Source of the DNA: Massilia eburnea
Lineage (GTDB): Bacteria; Pseudomonadota; Gammaproteobacteria; Burkholderiales; Burkholderiaceae_D
Length of the DNA: 64,000 nucleotides
Direction of reading: 5' to 3'
Assembly (NCBI RefSeq): GCF_009720745.1
Contig: NZ_WNKX01000004.1
Location: 285,282-349,281, forward strand
This document shows, one piece after another, positions 33,441 through 42,686 of this stretch (position 1 is the first letter of the stretch; every line of letters starts with the position of its first letter). A program made the position numbers and the translations under genes. Below the pieces are notes generated by a model. That model was given only the letters and a program-made list of their open reading frames with translations, was not told the DNA's origin and did no database searches.

Positions 33441-34277
33441 ATGACACAGCTCCAAATACTCCCTGAGGCTGGGGCGGCGACTTTGCTGCGGGCCTTGTTC
33501 AAAGGCCCGGTCGCTGCTGGTGCGCCGGAAATACCTCGGACCGCATTCCGGCTTGAACGCTTGGATAACCGCCAGATCAAGCGTTACAACGCCTTGCTCG
33601 GCTTCGCAGCCGATGCGTTGCCATTGTCTTTTTATTATCTGCCGACGCAGCGCGCGCATCTGGCCACGATGCTGGGAGCGGAATTCCCGTTCCGCCTGGC
33701 GGGCATGATCCATGTCGAGAACGAGATTCGCGAATTGAGGGCGCCCGATCGCGATCGGGCGATGGAAATTGTGACCAACGTGACGATTGAACCCCCGGCA
33801 GAAAACGGTGCACGTTATTGTGAGTTGCACACCATGGGCAAGCAGCAGGAACAGGATATTTTTGAGTGCCGCAGCCGCTACCTGGCGGTGCGGGGCAAGC
33901 GGCGAACCGCTGGCGGGGAACGCGGCAGCGCGGCAGTGGCCCCGGCAGCCGGACAGCCGGCAGGTGAGTGGTCACTCGCGGCCAACGCAGGGCGGCAGTA
34001 CGCCTCGGTCTCCGGCGACTGGAACCCGATCCACCTGTGGCCATGGTCGGCCCGCCTGCTTGGCATGAAAACGCCGATCATCCACGGCATGCATACCGTG
34101 GCCAAGGCGGCCGCCATGCTGGAACAGCGGGAAAGCCGGCGCCTGAAGGCCATTACGGCTCGTTTCAAGGCGCCGATACCACTGGGCGCCGCTGCGGAAT
34201 TGCGCCTGCTGGAACCGGCCGGCAGCTACCAGGTCTGGACTGGCGGCACGCTGGCGGTGGAAGGCCGCTTCGGTTAG
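33441..34277 (+). CDS. MaoC-like acyl dehydratase
   Basis: A 278-residue protein with the MaoC/hot-dog hydratase motif in its C-terminal half: YASVSGDWNPIHLWPWSARLLGMKTPIIHGMH, with catalytic Asp and His. The N-terminal half looks like a degenerate second hot-dog. Such enzymes hydrate or dehydrate (R)-3-hydroxyacyl-CoA. No fatty-acid or PHA genes are adjacent. Starts at 33420 (GTG) and 33432 (ATG) are also open; none has a Shine-Dalgarno. CACAAT ends seven bases before 33441 and may be a -10 of a leaderless transcript. Confidence 0.8.
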   Translation: MTQLQILPEAGAATLLRALFKGPVAAGAPEIPRTAFRLERLDNRQIKRYNALLGFAADALPLSFYYLPTQRAHLATMLGAEFPFRLAGMIHVENEIRELRAPDRDRAMEIVTNVTIEPPAENGARYCELHTMGKQQEQDIFECRSRYLAVRGKRRTAGGERGSAAVAPAAGQPAGEWSLAANAGRQYASVSGDWNPIHLWPWSARLLGMKTPIIHGMHTVAKAAAMLEQRESRRLKAITARFKAPIPLGAAAELRLLEPAGSYQVWTGGTLAVEGRFG

Positions 34278-34280
34278 CGC

Positions 34281-34586
34281 TTACTTCTGCGCCAGCACCC
34301 AGCGCACCAGCTGGTGCGCTTCAGCATCGGTCACCTGGTTGGGCGGCATGGGCACGGCGCCCCAGGTGCCGGAACCGCCCTGCAGGATCTTCAGGATCAG
34401 CTTGTCCTCGGCGCCCTTGTCGTTTTTATATTTAGCCGCGACATCCTTGAACGACGGTCCGACCAGCTTTTTTGCCATCGCGTGGCAGGCAAAGCAGCTT
34501 TTCGACTTGGCCAACTGCTCGGTGTCATCCGCATGGGCGACCAGCGCGGCGGACATCAGCAGGGCAGCAATTGCAATTTTCATCAT
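34281..34586 (-). CDS. small periplasmic class I cytochrome c (c551/c552 type)
   Basis: A 101-residue cytochrome with signal peptide MMKIAIAALLMSAALVAHA. The haem motif is CFACH (31-35). ILQGGSGTWGAVPMPPN near 68-84 contains the axial Met and is typical of the c551/c552 family, which donate electrons to terminal oxidases or denitrification enzymes. It converges with the MaoC-like gene. No partner enzyme is beside it. Confidence 0.9.
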   Translation of the reverse strand: MMKIAIAALLMSAALVAHADDTEQLAKSKSCFACHAMAKKLVGPSFKDVAAKYKNDKGAEDKLILKILQGGSGTWGAVPMPPNQVTDAEAHQLVRWVLAQK

Positions 34587-34647
34587 CAGCTCCAGGGTGG
34601 ATTGGTAAGGTGATTCTAGCGTTGCCGGACGGTAGCAACCGTCTCAT

Positions 34648-34676
34648 TTGTAAGCAATTATGGCGCGGGATAGACT
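34648..34676 (+). promoter_or_regulatory. sigma-70-type promoter for the small ORF-dnaE unit
   Basis: TTGTAA (34648-34653) and TAGACT (34671-34676) are exactly 17 bp apart. The predicted +1 (about 34683) gives a 26-base leader with SD GGAGG before the ATG at 34709. It is divergent from the cytochrome c gene. Confidence 0.6.
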
Positions 34677-34708
34677 GAATGCACCAACAAGTCGAATGGA
34701 GGTGCAAA

Positions 34709-34906
34709 ATGCACAAGAAAATCGACGAAAGTTTCACACTCTCGCTGAATGGAAAAGAAGTCGCCAATCTCGTGCCGTCGCGCCAGCGGAAACGCCGGCG
34801 TGCCATGCGCGAGGCCCTGGAAGTCATCAGGAATGTGGATAGCAGTGGAGCCAGCTCAACAGGTAAAATAGGCGGATATTCGACTAAAAAGCCGCCTGCC
34901 ACATGA
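34709..34906 (+). CDS. small Phd-antitoxin-like protein coupled to dnaE
   Basis: A 65-residue protein with a strong SD (GGAGG). TLSLNGKEVANLVPSR resembles the GKPVARLVP signature of Phd/YefM antitoxins, followed by the basic RQRKRRRAMREALEVI. It lacks the first 30-40 residues of a full antitoxin and no toxin gene is next to it. Its stop overlaps the dnaE start (ATGA), and dnaE has no clear SD of its own, so translation of dnaE may depend on this ORF. The Phd link is a short-motif inference. Confidence 0.55.
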   Translation: MHKKIDESFTLSLNGKEVANLVPSRQRKRRRAMREALEVIRNVDSSGASSTGKIGGYSTKKPPAT

Positions 34907-37900
34907 GCATTGAAACAATCGACCAGCCAGTAGACGCCTCGCCAGCCGCCGCGCCCGTGGGACCAGGATTCGTCCACCTGCGCGTGCACACCGAGTATTC
35001 GATTGTCGATGGCCTGGTGCGCATCGACGACATGATCAAGGCGGCGGTCAAGGACAAGCAGGGCGCGCTGGCGATCACCGACCTGGCGAATATGTTCGCC
35101 ATGGTGCGTTTCTACAAGGCGGCACGCGGCAAGGGCATCAAGCCGGTGGTCGGGGTCGATGCATGGATCACCAACGACGAAAACCGCGACAAGCCGCACC
35201 GCCTCATGCTGTTCGCGAAGAACCGCATGGGCTACCTGCAGCTATGCGAACTGCTGTCGGAAGCATGGCTGACCAACCAGTACAAGGGACGCGCCGAGAT
35301 CCGCACCGAGTGGCTGCGCGAACGGGCCAACAAGGCATATGCACTGCTGCCGGGCGAGAGCGGCGCCGATGCGCTGATTGCGCTGTCCGGCGCCCACTTC
35401 GGCGACATCGGACAGGCTATCGACAACGGCAACCTGGAACTGGCCGAGGCCAACGCCCGCAAATGGGCCGAGATTTTCCCGAACGGGCATTTCTACGTCG
35501 AGATCCAGCGCGCCGGCCAGGCCAACCAGGAAGTCCAGGTGCGCCAGTCGGTCGCGCTGGCGGCCAAGCTTGGCTTGCCGGTGGTGGCAACGCATCCCGT
35601 GCAATTCCTGTCCAAGGACGAGTACATCGCCCACGAAGCGCGCGTCTGTATCGCGGAAGGCGAAATGCTGGCCAACGCCAAGCGCGTCAAGCGCTTCAAC
35701 GAGCAGATGCGCTTCCTGACGCAAGCGGAGATGGCGGAGCTGTTCCACGACCTGCCGGCCGCGCTGCAAAACTCGGTGGAAATCGCCAAGCGCTGCAACG
35801 TGGTGCTGACCCTGGGCAAGCCGCAGCTGCCGAATTTCCCGACGCCGGGCATGTCGATCGACGAATTCCTGGTGGCCGAGACCCAGAAAGGCCTGGAAGA
35901 ACGCCTGGTCCAGCTCTTCCCCGATCCCGAGAAGCGGGAGAAGGAGCGCCCGCGCTACGAGGCGCGCCTGAAGTTCGAGAACGACACCATCATCAAGATG
36001 AAGTTCCCGGGCTACTTCCTGATCGTTGCGGAGTTTATCCAGTGGGGCAAGAACAACGGCGTGCCGATCGGCCCGGGCCGCGGCTCCGGTGCCGGCTCGC
36101 TGGTGGCGTATGCGCTGAAGATCACCGACCTGGACCCGCTGAAGTACAACCTGCTGTTCGAGCGTTTCCTGAACCCAGAACGTATTTCGATGCCCGACTT
36201 CGACATCGACTTCTGCCAGGAGAAACGAGAGCTGGTGATCCAGCACGTGAAGGACCTGTACGGCCGCGATGCGGTGTCGCAGATCGCCACCTTCGGTACC
36301 ATGGCGGCGAAAGGCGCGATCCGCGACGTGGGCCGCGTGATGGACTTCGGCTACAACTTCTGCGACGGCGTGTCGAAGCTGATCCCGTTCAAGCCGGGCA
36401 AGCCGGTCTCGATTGCGGAGGCGATCGAGGAAGAACCGCTGCTGAAAGAGCGCCAGGAAAACGAAGAGGAAGTGCGCCAGCTGCTCGACCTGGCGCAGCA
36501 GGTGGAAGGCATTACCCGTAACATCGGCATGCACGCCGGCGGCGTGCTGATCGCGCCGGGCAAGCTGACCGACTTCTGCCCGCTGTACACCCAGGGCGGC
36601 GACGCCGGCGTGGTGTCGCAGTATGACAAGGACGACGTGGAAGCCGTCGGCCTGGTGAAGTTCGACTTTTTGGGCCTGACCACGCTGACCATCCTGGACC
36701 GCGCGGTCAACTACATCAAGGACCTCGATCCGGAAGGGGCCAAGGACTTCGACCTGGCCAAGCTGCCGCTGAACGACCGCCCGACCTACGAATTGCTGAC
36801 CAAGGCGAAGACCGTCGCCGTGTTCCAGCTTGAATCGCGCGGCATGCAGGGCATGCTGAAAGATGCGCGTCCCGACCGCTTTGAAGACATTATTGCGCTG
36901 GTGGCGCTGTACCGTCCGGGCCCGATGGACCTGATCCCGGACTTCTGCAAACGCAAGCACGGCGAAAAGTTCGACTATCCCGATCCCCGCACCGAGGGCA
37001 TCCTGTCCGAAACCTACGGCATCATGGTTTACCAGGAACAGGTGATGCAGATGGCGCAGATCATCGGCGGCTATTCGCTGGGTGGCGCGGACATGCTGCG
37101 CCGTGCGATGGGTAAGAAAAAAGCCGAGGAAATGGCGGAGCACCGCGAGATCTTCCGCAAGGGCGCGCAAGAGGGCGGCCTGACCATCGAGAAGGCCGAC
37201 GAGATCTTCGACTTGATGGAAAAGTTCGCGGGCTACGGCTTCAACAAGTCGCACGCGGCCGCGTATGCGCTGCTGTCGTATCACACCGCCTACCTGAAGC
37301 ATCACCACACCGCAGCGTTCATGGCAGCCAACATGTCGCTGGCCATGGATGATACCGAGAAGGTCAAGATCCTGGTCGAGGACTCGATCGACGTCTGCGG
37401 CTTGACCATCCTGCCGCCGGACGTGAACCAGTCTTCCTACCGCTTCCGTCCGGACGGCGAGCCGGGCAAGAAGGCGACCAAGATCCGCTACGGAATGGGC
37501 GGCGTGAAAGGCGCAGGCCAGAACGCGATTGAAGCGATCATCGCGGCGCGCGAGGCGGGCGGGCCGTTCACCAGCCTGTTCGACTTCTGCAAGCGCGTGG
37601 ACAAGAAGCAGATCAACCGCCGTACGGTGGAAGCGCTGATCCGCTCCGGCGCCTTCGACTGCTTCGGCGTCGACCGTGCGGTGCTGTTTGCCTCCGTGGG
37701 CTTCGCCATGGAATACGCGGACCAGGAAGCCAAGTCGGCCAACCAGGTCAGCCTGTTCGGCGGCGACGATTCGGACCTGGTGGCGCCGCCGGATTACGTG
37801 CAGGCGACACCGTGGACCGACCGCGAAAAGCTCGCGGAAGAAAAGATTGCGCTGGGCTACTACCTGTCCGGCCACATGTTCGACTCCTACCAGCAGGAAG

Positions 37901-38442
37901 CGCGCCGCTTTGCGCGCACCAAGCTGTCCGAGCTCGAGCCTTCGCGCGAACCGCGCATGATGTGCGGTGTGATTTCCGGTATCCGCACCCAGATGACCCA
38001 GCGCGGCAAGCTGCTGATTGTCACGCTGGACGACAAGACTGCCGTGGTCGAAGTCACCGTCTACAACGAAGTCTTCGAACCGAACAAGCATATGTTCAAG
38101 GAAGACGAATTCCTGTGCGTGACGGGCAAGGTGTCGGAAGACCGCTTCTCGGGCGGCCTGCGCATCTCGGCGGAAAAGGTCTACAACATCACCGCCGCGC
38201 GCATCCAGTTCGGCCGCCAGATTGGTTTGTCGCTGCCGAAGGCCGTGCCGTCGGCCAAGCTGGCCGAGATCCTGGGACCGCACCGCGATGAATACGGATT
38301 GCCGGTTTCCATGCGGGTGAAACCACAAGGCATCGACTGCGTGTTACAACTGGGCGACGATTGGCGCGTCGCGCCGTCCGATGCGCTGAAAATCGCACTG
38401 GAACAGGGCTTGGGAGCGCAGGAAGTCGCTATCGAGTATTGA
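34903..38442 (+). CDS. dnaE: DNA polymerase III subunit alpha
   Basis: The catalytic subunit of the replicative polymerase, 1179 residues, the usual size for betaproteobacterial DnaE. An N-terminal PHP domain (FVHLRVHTEYSIVDGLVRID, about 24-43) precedes the C-family palm with catalytic Asp432 and Asp434 (PDFDIDF) and SGAGSLVAYALKITDLDPLKYN. The tandem HhH region (GYGFNKSHAAAYALLSYHTAYLK) and a C-terminal OB-fold (about 1000-1080) follow. The sequence is intact. It is translationally coupled to the preceding small ORF. Confidence 0.97.
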   Translation: MSIETIDQPVDASPAAAPVGPGFVHLRVHTEYSIVDGLVRIDDMIKAAVKDKQGALAITDLANMFAMVRFYKAARGKGIKPVVGVDAWITNDENRDKPHRLMLFAKNRMGYLQLCELLSEAWLTNQYKGRAEIRTEWLRERANKAYALLPGESGADALIALSGAHFGDIGQAIDNGNLELAEANARKWAEIFPNGHFYVEIQRAGQANQEVQVRQSVALAAKLGLPVVATHPVQFLSKDEYIAHEARVCIAEGEMLANAKRVKRFNEQMRFLTQAEMAELFHDLPAALQNSVEIAKRCNVVLTLGKPQLPNFPTPGMSIDEFLVAETQKGLEERLVQLFPDPEKREKERPRYEARLKFENDTIIKMKFPGYFLIVAEFIQWGKNNGVPIGPGRGSGAGSLVAYALKITDLDPLKYNLLFERFLNPERISMPDFDIDFCQEKRELVIQHVKDLYGRDAVSQIATFGTMAAKGAIRDVGRVMDFGYNFCDGVSKLIPFKPGKPVSIAEAIEEEPLLKERQENEEEVRQLLDLAQQVEGITRNIGMHAGGVLIAPGKLTDFCPLYTQGGDAGVVSQYDKDDVEAVGLVKFDFLGLTTLTILDRAVNYIKDLDPEGAKDFDLAKLPLNDRPTYELLTKAKTVAVFQLESRGMQGMLKDARPDRFEDIIALVALYRPGPMDLIPDFCKRKHGEKFDYPDPRTEGILSETYGIMVYQEQVMQMAQIIGGYSLGGADMLRRAMGKKKAEEMAEHREIFRKGAQEGGLTIEKADEIFDLMEKFAGYGFNKSHAAAYALLSYHTAYLKHHHTAAFMAANMSLAMDDTEKVKILVEDSIDVCGLTILPPDVNQSSYRFRPDGEPGKKATKIRYGMGGVKGAGQNAIEAIIAAREAGGPFTSLFDFCKRVDKKQINRRTVEALIRSGAFDCFGVDRAVLFASVGFAMEYADQEAKSANQVSLFGGDDSDLVAPPDYVQATPWTDREKLAEEKIALGYYLSGHMFDSYQQEARRFARTKLSELEPSREPRMMCGVISGIRTQMTQRGKLLIVTLDDKTAVVEVTVYNEVFEPNKHMFKEDEFLCVTGKVSEDRFSGGLRISAEKVYNITAARIQFGRQIGLSLPKAVPSAKLAEILGPHRDEYGLPVSMRVKPQGIDCVLQLGDDWRVAPSDALKIALEQGLGAQEVAIEY

Positions 38443-38475
38443 TGTGCTATTGCATGGGTGATAACATTTTCAACC

Positions 38476-39999
38476 ATGCTATTTAACTCATTCAGCTTCC
38501 TGCTAGGCTTCCTGCCGCTCACCCTGGCCGGCTATTTCCTGCTCGCGCGGCGCAACCCGACGTGGGGTGTGGCATGGCTGGCGCTGGCCTCCGTGTTCTT
38601 TTACGGCTGGTGGGACGTACGCTACGTGCCGTTGCTGCTTGGCTCCGTGTTGATCAACTATGGCTGCGCGCAAGCGATCCGCCGTGCGCAGGGCCGGGCG
38701 CGCAAGCGGTGGCTGGCCGGCGCGGTCGCCGCCAATCTGGTGCTGCTTGGCTACTACAAATACGCGAACTTCTTCTACACCAGCCTGACCGGCCATCATT
38801 CGGATGCCTTGCAGGTGGTGCTGCCGATCGGCATATCGTTCTTCACCTTCACCCAGATCGCCTTCCTGGTCGACACGGCGCGCGGCTTTGTGCAGGAGGG
38901 GCGCTTTATCCATTACCTGCTGTTCGTTACCTACTTCCCGCACCTGGTGGCCGGTCCCGTCCTGCACCATAAGGAAATGATGCCGCAGTTCGCAGACCCG
39001 CGAAATGCCGTCCCGCGCGCCGATAATTTTTCCGTCGGCGCCACGATTTTCATCATCGGCCTGGCCAAGAAGACGCTGCTGGCCGATACGCTTGCGCCAT
39101 ATGCCAACACGCTGTTCGCGGCGCCGGGCGAGCCCACGCTGCTGGTGGCATGGGGCGGCGTGCTGGCATATGCCTTCCAGCTGTACTTCGATTTTTCCGG
39201 CTATTCGGACATGGCGATCGGCCTCTCGCGCCTGTTCGGCGTGCACCTGCCGCTGAATTTCAATTCGCCCTACAAGTCCTTCAATATCGTCGAATTCTGG
39301 CGCCGCTGGCATATGACGCTGTCGCGCTTCCTGCGCGATTACCTGTACATTCCGCTGGGCGGCAACCGGCACGGTGCGGTGCGCGCCAAAGCCAACCTGA
39401 TGGTGACCATGCTGCTGGGCGGCCTGTGGCACGGCGCCAGCTGGAACTTCGTGCTGTGGGGCGGGCTGCATGGCCTGTACCTGGTCATTGCGCACGCCTG
39501 GCAGATGTTCAAGGACCGCATGGGCTGGAAGGGCAGCGGCGGCCGCATGGGACGCCTGGCGGCGTGGGCGCTGACTTTTGCCGCCGTGTCTTTCGCCTGG
39601 GTGTTCTTCCGCGCGGCGGACCTGCCTTCGGCGCTGCGCATCGTGGCCGGCATGGCCGGGCATGCAGGCGTGACCTTGCCCGATGCAATCGGTGCGCGGC
39701 TGGGCGGCTTTGCGCATACGCTGGAGCAGTTGGGCATCGGCTGGTCGCTGGGCGGCGGTACGCAGTTCATTGAAACCTGGACCTGGGTGGTGGTGGCGGC
39801 GCTGGTCGCATTCTTCGCGCCGAACACGCAGCAGATCATGCACCGCTTCTCGCCGGCGCTGGACCATGACGGCACAGCTGCGCCGGCGCGCCTTTCCTGG
39901 CGGCCGTCGCCGCGTCCCGCACTGGCCGCCGGCCTGCTGGCCGTGGCCTGCATGCTGGCGCTTTCGCGTCCCAGCGAATTCCTCTATTTCCAGTTCTGA
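38476..39999 (+). CDS. MBOAT-family O-acyltransferase (AlgI-like)
   Basis: A 507-residue polytopic membrane protein. MLFNSFSFLLGFLPLTL at the start, NFNSPYKSFNIVEFWRRWH, DYLYIPLGG and the catalytic-His block GGLWHGASWNF are MBOAT signatures as in AlgI and PatA. It transfers an acyl (usually acetyl) group across the membrane to an extracytoplasmic polysaccharide or peptidoglycan. The next gene is an SGNH-type partner two bases downstream, the usual pairing. It has no SD; GATAAC ends 10 bases before the ATG. Confidence 0.92.
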   Translation: MLFNSFSFLLGFLPLTLAGYFLLARRNPTWGVAWLALASVFFYGWWDVRYVPLLLGSVLINYGCAQAIRRAQGRARKRWLAGAVAANLVLLGYYKYANFFYTSLTGHHSDALQVVLPIGISFFTFTQIAFLVDTARGFVQEGRFIHYLLFVTYFPHLVAGPVLHHKEMMPQFADPRNAVPRADNFSVGATIFIIGLAKKTLLADTLAPYANTLFAAPGEPTLLVAWGGVLAYAFQLYFDFSGYSDMAIGLSRLFGVHLPLNFNSPYKSFNIVEFWRRWHMTLSRFLRDYLYIPLGGNRHGAVRAKANLMVTMLLGGLWHGASWNFVLWGGLHGLYLVIAHAWQMFKDRMGWKGSGGRMGRLAAWALTFAAVSFAWVFFRAADLPSALRIVAGMAGHAGVTLPDAIGARLGGFAHTLEQLGIGWSLGGGTQFIETWTWVVVAALVAFFAPNTQQIMHRFSPALDHDGTAAPARLSWRPSPRPALAAGLLAVACMLALSRPSEFLYFQF

Positions 40000-40001
40000 C
40001 C

Positions 40002-41213
40002 ATGCCGAACGTCTCGCATCATCATTACCTGCGCAAACTGGGCCTGGCCATGCTGGGGGGCTTCATGCTGGTCGCCAGCGTGGTCGTGCTGGCCGATCCT
40101 TACGATTTGTACGGCGTGCTGCGCAAGCCTGGCCTGAATGCCAAAAAGCCGGTGCCGACCCGCTTCCGCAACGAGATCAAGCTGGCGGGCGCCGAACGTG
40201 TTGGCGCAACCCAGTTCCTGGTCGGGAATTCTCGCGTCGAAGTGGGCTTCGATCCGGACAGCCCTGCGCTGGGCGGCGGCGCCTACAACCTCGGCCTGGC
40301 CGGCACCGGCACCATGGTGGCGGTGGGGCAGCTGCAGTACTTGCGCAGTACTGGCGTGAAGCCCAGGCGCGTGATCGCCGGCATCGAGTTCCACGACGCG
40401 CTGCTGGCGCCGGGGCAGCACGGCGGCGCGCGGCCGGTGCCGGCGGCCATGAGGGGCTGGCTCTGGAGGGTGGAAAGCCTGCTGTCGCTGGGCTCCTTGC
40501 GCGATGCCGCCACCACCTTCGCCATGCAGCGCGACAGCGAAGCCGAAACCATGACCGAGCGCGGCCTGAACCCGCTCAGCGAATATGAAAAGTACGTGCG
40601 CTATGAGGGCTATTACAAGATCTTCCGCCAGCGCGCGGAAGAGAATGCCGCCACGCTGGTGCGCAAGGCGCCCGGCGACCTCGATCGCGGCGGCCTGCAT
40701 GAAGAGCTGCGCACTTTGCTGGATGCGTCCGCGCGCGACAACCCGGGCGTCGAGGTGCACCTGCTGTTCTACGCCTACCACGCGCAGCTGATGGCGCTGT
40801 ATGAAGCGAGCGGTTTATGGCCTCGCTTCGAGGAGTGGAAGTACATCGTGCTGGAAGAAGTGGAAGCGGCGCGCGCCCGCTACCCGCAGGCGCGCATCAT
40901 GCTGCATGATTTCAGCGGCTTTGGCGAGTTCAACTGCGAGCCGATTCCCGGCCCAGGCGACAAAGGCCGCACGCACTGGTACTGGGAAGCGGGCCACTAC
41001 AAGCCGGCGCTGGGCGAAGTGATGATGCAGCGTATGCTGTCCGGTGTGCCGGCCGGCACATTCGGCATGGACCTGAACCTGCAGAACCTGGAGCAGGACC
41101 GCCAGCGTATCGCCAGCGAGCGCGCCACCTGCGCCGCAGCGCATCCGGAATTGTTTTCCGAAGCGCGTGAACTGGTCGAGCGCGCGCAACGGCGTCAAGG
41201 AAAGGGGATTTGA
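40002..41213 (+). CDS. SGNH/DltD-like partner of the MBOAT acyltransferase
   Basis: A 403-residue protein with an N-terminal signal anchor (about 12-31). FLVGNSRVEVG carries the nucleophile-like Ser77, AYNLGLAGTG the Asn/Gly block, and HWYWEAGHYKP near 326 the His block, in the style of AlgX/AlgJ/DltD proteins. These accept the acyl group exported by the MBOAT partner and place it on the polymer. No polymer biosynthesis genes are nearby, so the target is unknown. It starts two bases after the MBOAT stop. Confidence 0.82.
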   Translation: MPNVSHHHYLRKLGLAMLGGFMLVASVVVLADPYDLYGVLRKPGLNAKKPVPTRFRNEIKLAGAERVGATQFLVGNSRVEVGFDPDSPALGGGAYNLGLAGTGTMVAVGQLQYLRSTGVKPRRVIAGIEFHDALLAPGQHGGARPVPAAMRGWLWRVESLLSLGSLRDAATTFAMQRDSEAETMTERGLNPLSEYEKYVRYEGYYKIFRQRAEENAATLVRKAPGDLDRGGLHEELRTLLDASARDNPGVEVHLLFYAYHAQLMALYEASGLWPRFEEWKYIVLEEVEAARARYPQARIMLHDFSGFGEFNCEPIPGPGDKGRTHWYWEAGHYKPALGEVMMQRMLSGVPAGTFGMDLNLQNLEQDRQRIASERATCAAAHPELFSEARELVERAQRRQGKGI

Positions 41214-41214
41214 G

Positions 41215-41478
41215 ATGGAAATGAAACGCATCAACGCAGGCAAGCTGCGCGCCATCGGCTACGACGAGCGCACGCGCGTGCTGCGCGTCGAATTCGACGA
41301 CGGCAGCGCCATCGATTACGACAGCGTCGGCCGCGACGTATGGCAGCGCCTGTCCACCTCGGGCAGCGCGTGGAGCTTCTACCGCGACAATATCGAAGAA
41401 GAGTACACCGGCCGCAAAGGCCGCGCCAAGCCGCAGACAGGCACCCGCCCGCCCGGCCTGGACGACCTGTTCGGCTAA
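41215..41478 (+). CDS. KTSC-domain small protein
   Basis: An 87-residue protein with start ATG directly after the SGNH gene (1-base gap). MKRINAGKLRAIGYDERTRVLRVEFDDGSAIDYDSVGRDVWQRL is the KTSC domain, a short beta-rich module found alone or fused to lysyl-tRNA-like proteins. The C-terminal 20 residues are Lys/Arg/Pro-rich. Its function is unknown. The tight spacing puts it in the MBOAT-SGNH operon. Confidence 0.85.
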   Translation: MEMKRINAGKLRAIGYDERTRVLRVEFDDGSAIDYDSVGRDVWQRLSTSGSAWSFYRDNIEEEYTGRKGRAKPQTGTRPPGLDDLFG

Positions 41479-41715
41479 CTACATGTCTTTTAGCGCGGTG
41501 ATGGCGTAGCCTTTACTTCCCATTTGCTGGGTCAGGCTATCGATATGGTAATGAGGCAGGACTTGCACATCATCATCGACTTCCAGCGATTGCTCGGCTG
41601 GCAGCCAGTCGGTGTTGATGGCTTCTTGCGGGATGGGTTTGCCCTCTGGCACGGCGAGGTAGGAAAAAATGCCGTTGTGTTCGGCACGACGATAGATATC
41701 CAGGCGCATCTTCAT
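41479..41715 (-). CDS. small conserved protein (DUF6139-like)
   Basis: A 78-residue protein, MKMRLDIYRRAEHNGIFSYLAVPEG, resembling small proteins of the Oxalobacteraceae annotated as DUF6139. It has no signal peptide or membrane segment. SD-like GGGAGATGAAG lies at the start. It converges directly with the KTSC gene (no gap). The family assignment is from memory of the N-terminal pattern and is tentative; no function is known. Confidence 0.65.
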   Translation of the reverse strand: MKMRLDIYRRAEHNGIFSYLAVPEGKPIPQEAINTDWLPAEQSLEVDDDVQVLPHYHIDSLTQQMGSKGYAITALKDM

Positions 41716-41795
41716 CTCCCTTCAACTAAGTCCTACGCACAGGCTGGCGTAACGCCTTGATTCTACTCCGCTTGGGCGGCGCAGGCCATGCAAGA

Positions 41796-42686
41796 TTAGC
41801 GGCCGAGTGAACTCAGCACGGCAAAGTTGACCTGGGTCATCAATTCGTAGCGACGGCGCATCTCGGCGCGTTTCTTCGATGGAACTTCCTCCAAATCCGG
41901 CGCCTGCAGGGGCGCACACCCCATCTGCCAGTCGCCATCCGGGCGCCTGCTTGCGCCCAGTTCCTGCCACAGGCTGTCATAGTCGGCCTTGACCTTGCCC
42001 TTGCGCACGGATTTGACGCAGACAGTACGGTTGCGGTTGCCCACCAGGACCAGGTGTTCGCAGCCCCAGGCGTGGCCCAGCTGGCCCGCCAGGCGCACCA
42101 GCAGATTTTTGGGACGCAGGCCGTGCAGGTCGCGCGTGGCTTCGCGCGCCAGTTCGAGCCCGGCGCCGCATTGCGGACCCTGCACGCAGCCGATGCCGAG
42201 CTGGCGCAACTGGCCTTCCTGCACGAAGGAAAACGCCAGGGAGTACACAAGGGTGCCCTGGCACATCAGCTGCAGCACCAGCTCGCCTTCGCGTTCCATC
42301 GGGACAATGGCCCTGAGATCGATGGTATAGTGGGCCCCCGACTTTCCCGCGAAACTGGCCAGCCGCAATCCGCCGCGTGCGGCCTGCAGCACCGCATCCC
42401 CCAAGCCTTCCTGGACGATAAAACGGTAGTGGTCGCCCAAGGCCGCCAGGCGGCGCCGCTGGCATAGCCGCTTGCTGAGCCAGGGACGGTAAATCTTGTG
42501 GATCAGGCGCGGCTGGACGTTGGCCAGTTCGCGCAAGGATGGGTGGGAGTTGAGCAATTCCAGCCAGCCGCGCGTCAGGCGCGGCGTGGTCATGGCGCGG
42601 GCATGCAGTTTCAGCGCCGCGGTGAGCCGGGACAGCGAAGATTTGGGTTCCAGTCCGGAACGCAGCGTGATTGCGTGCAGATACAT
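41796..42686 (-). CDS. DUF535 (VirK/YbjX) family protein
   Basis: A 296-residue protein of the VirK/YbjX family. Typical blocks are LRELANVQPRLIHKIYRPWL, LGDHYRFI, GEGELVLQL-like REGELVLQLMCQG, SLAFSFV and GLRPKNLLVRLA. Members affect outer-membrane properties and resistance to antimicrobial peptides in enterobacteria, but the chemistry is unknown. It is cytoplasmic by sequence (no signal). It is divergent from the MASE1 kinase across a 190-bp AT-rich gap. Confidence 0.8.
   Translation of the reverse strand: MYLHAITLRSGLEPKSSLSRLTAALKLHARAMTTPRLTRGWLELLNSHPSLRELANVQPRLIHKIYRPWLSKRLCQRRRLAALGDHYRFIVQEGLGDAVLQAARGGLRLASFAGKSGAHYTIDLRAIVPMEREGELVLQLMCQGTLVYSLAFSFVQEGQLRQLGIGCVQGPQCGAGLELAREATRDLHGLRPKNLLVRLAGQLGHAWGCEHLVLVGNRNRTVCVKSVRKGKVKADYDSLWQELGASRRPDGDWQMGCAPLQAPDLEEVPSKKRAEMRRRYELMTQVNFAVLSSLGR

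Noticed and set aside
35242..38328. 1028-codon minus-strand frame antisense to dnaE
   Set aside because: DnaE is intact and motif-complete on the plus strand; the antisense frame has no recognisable domain.
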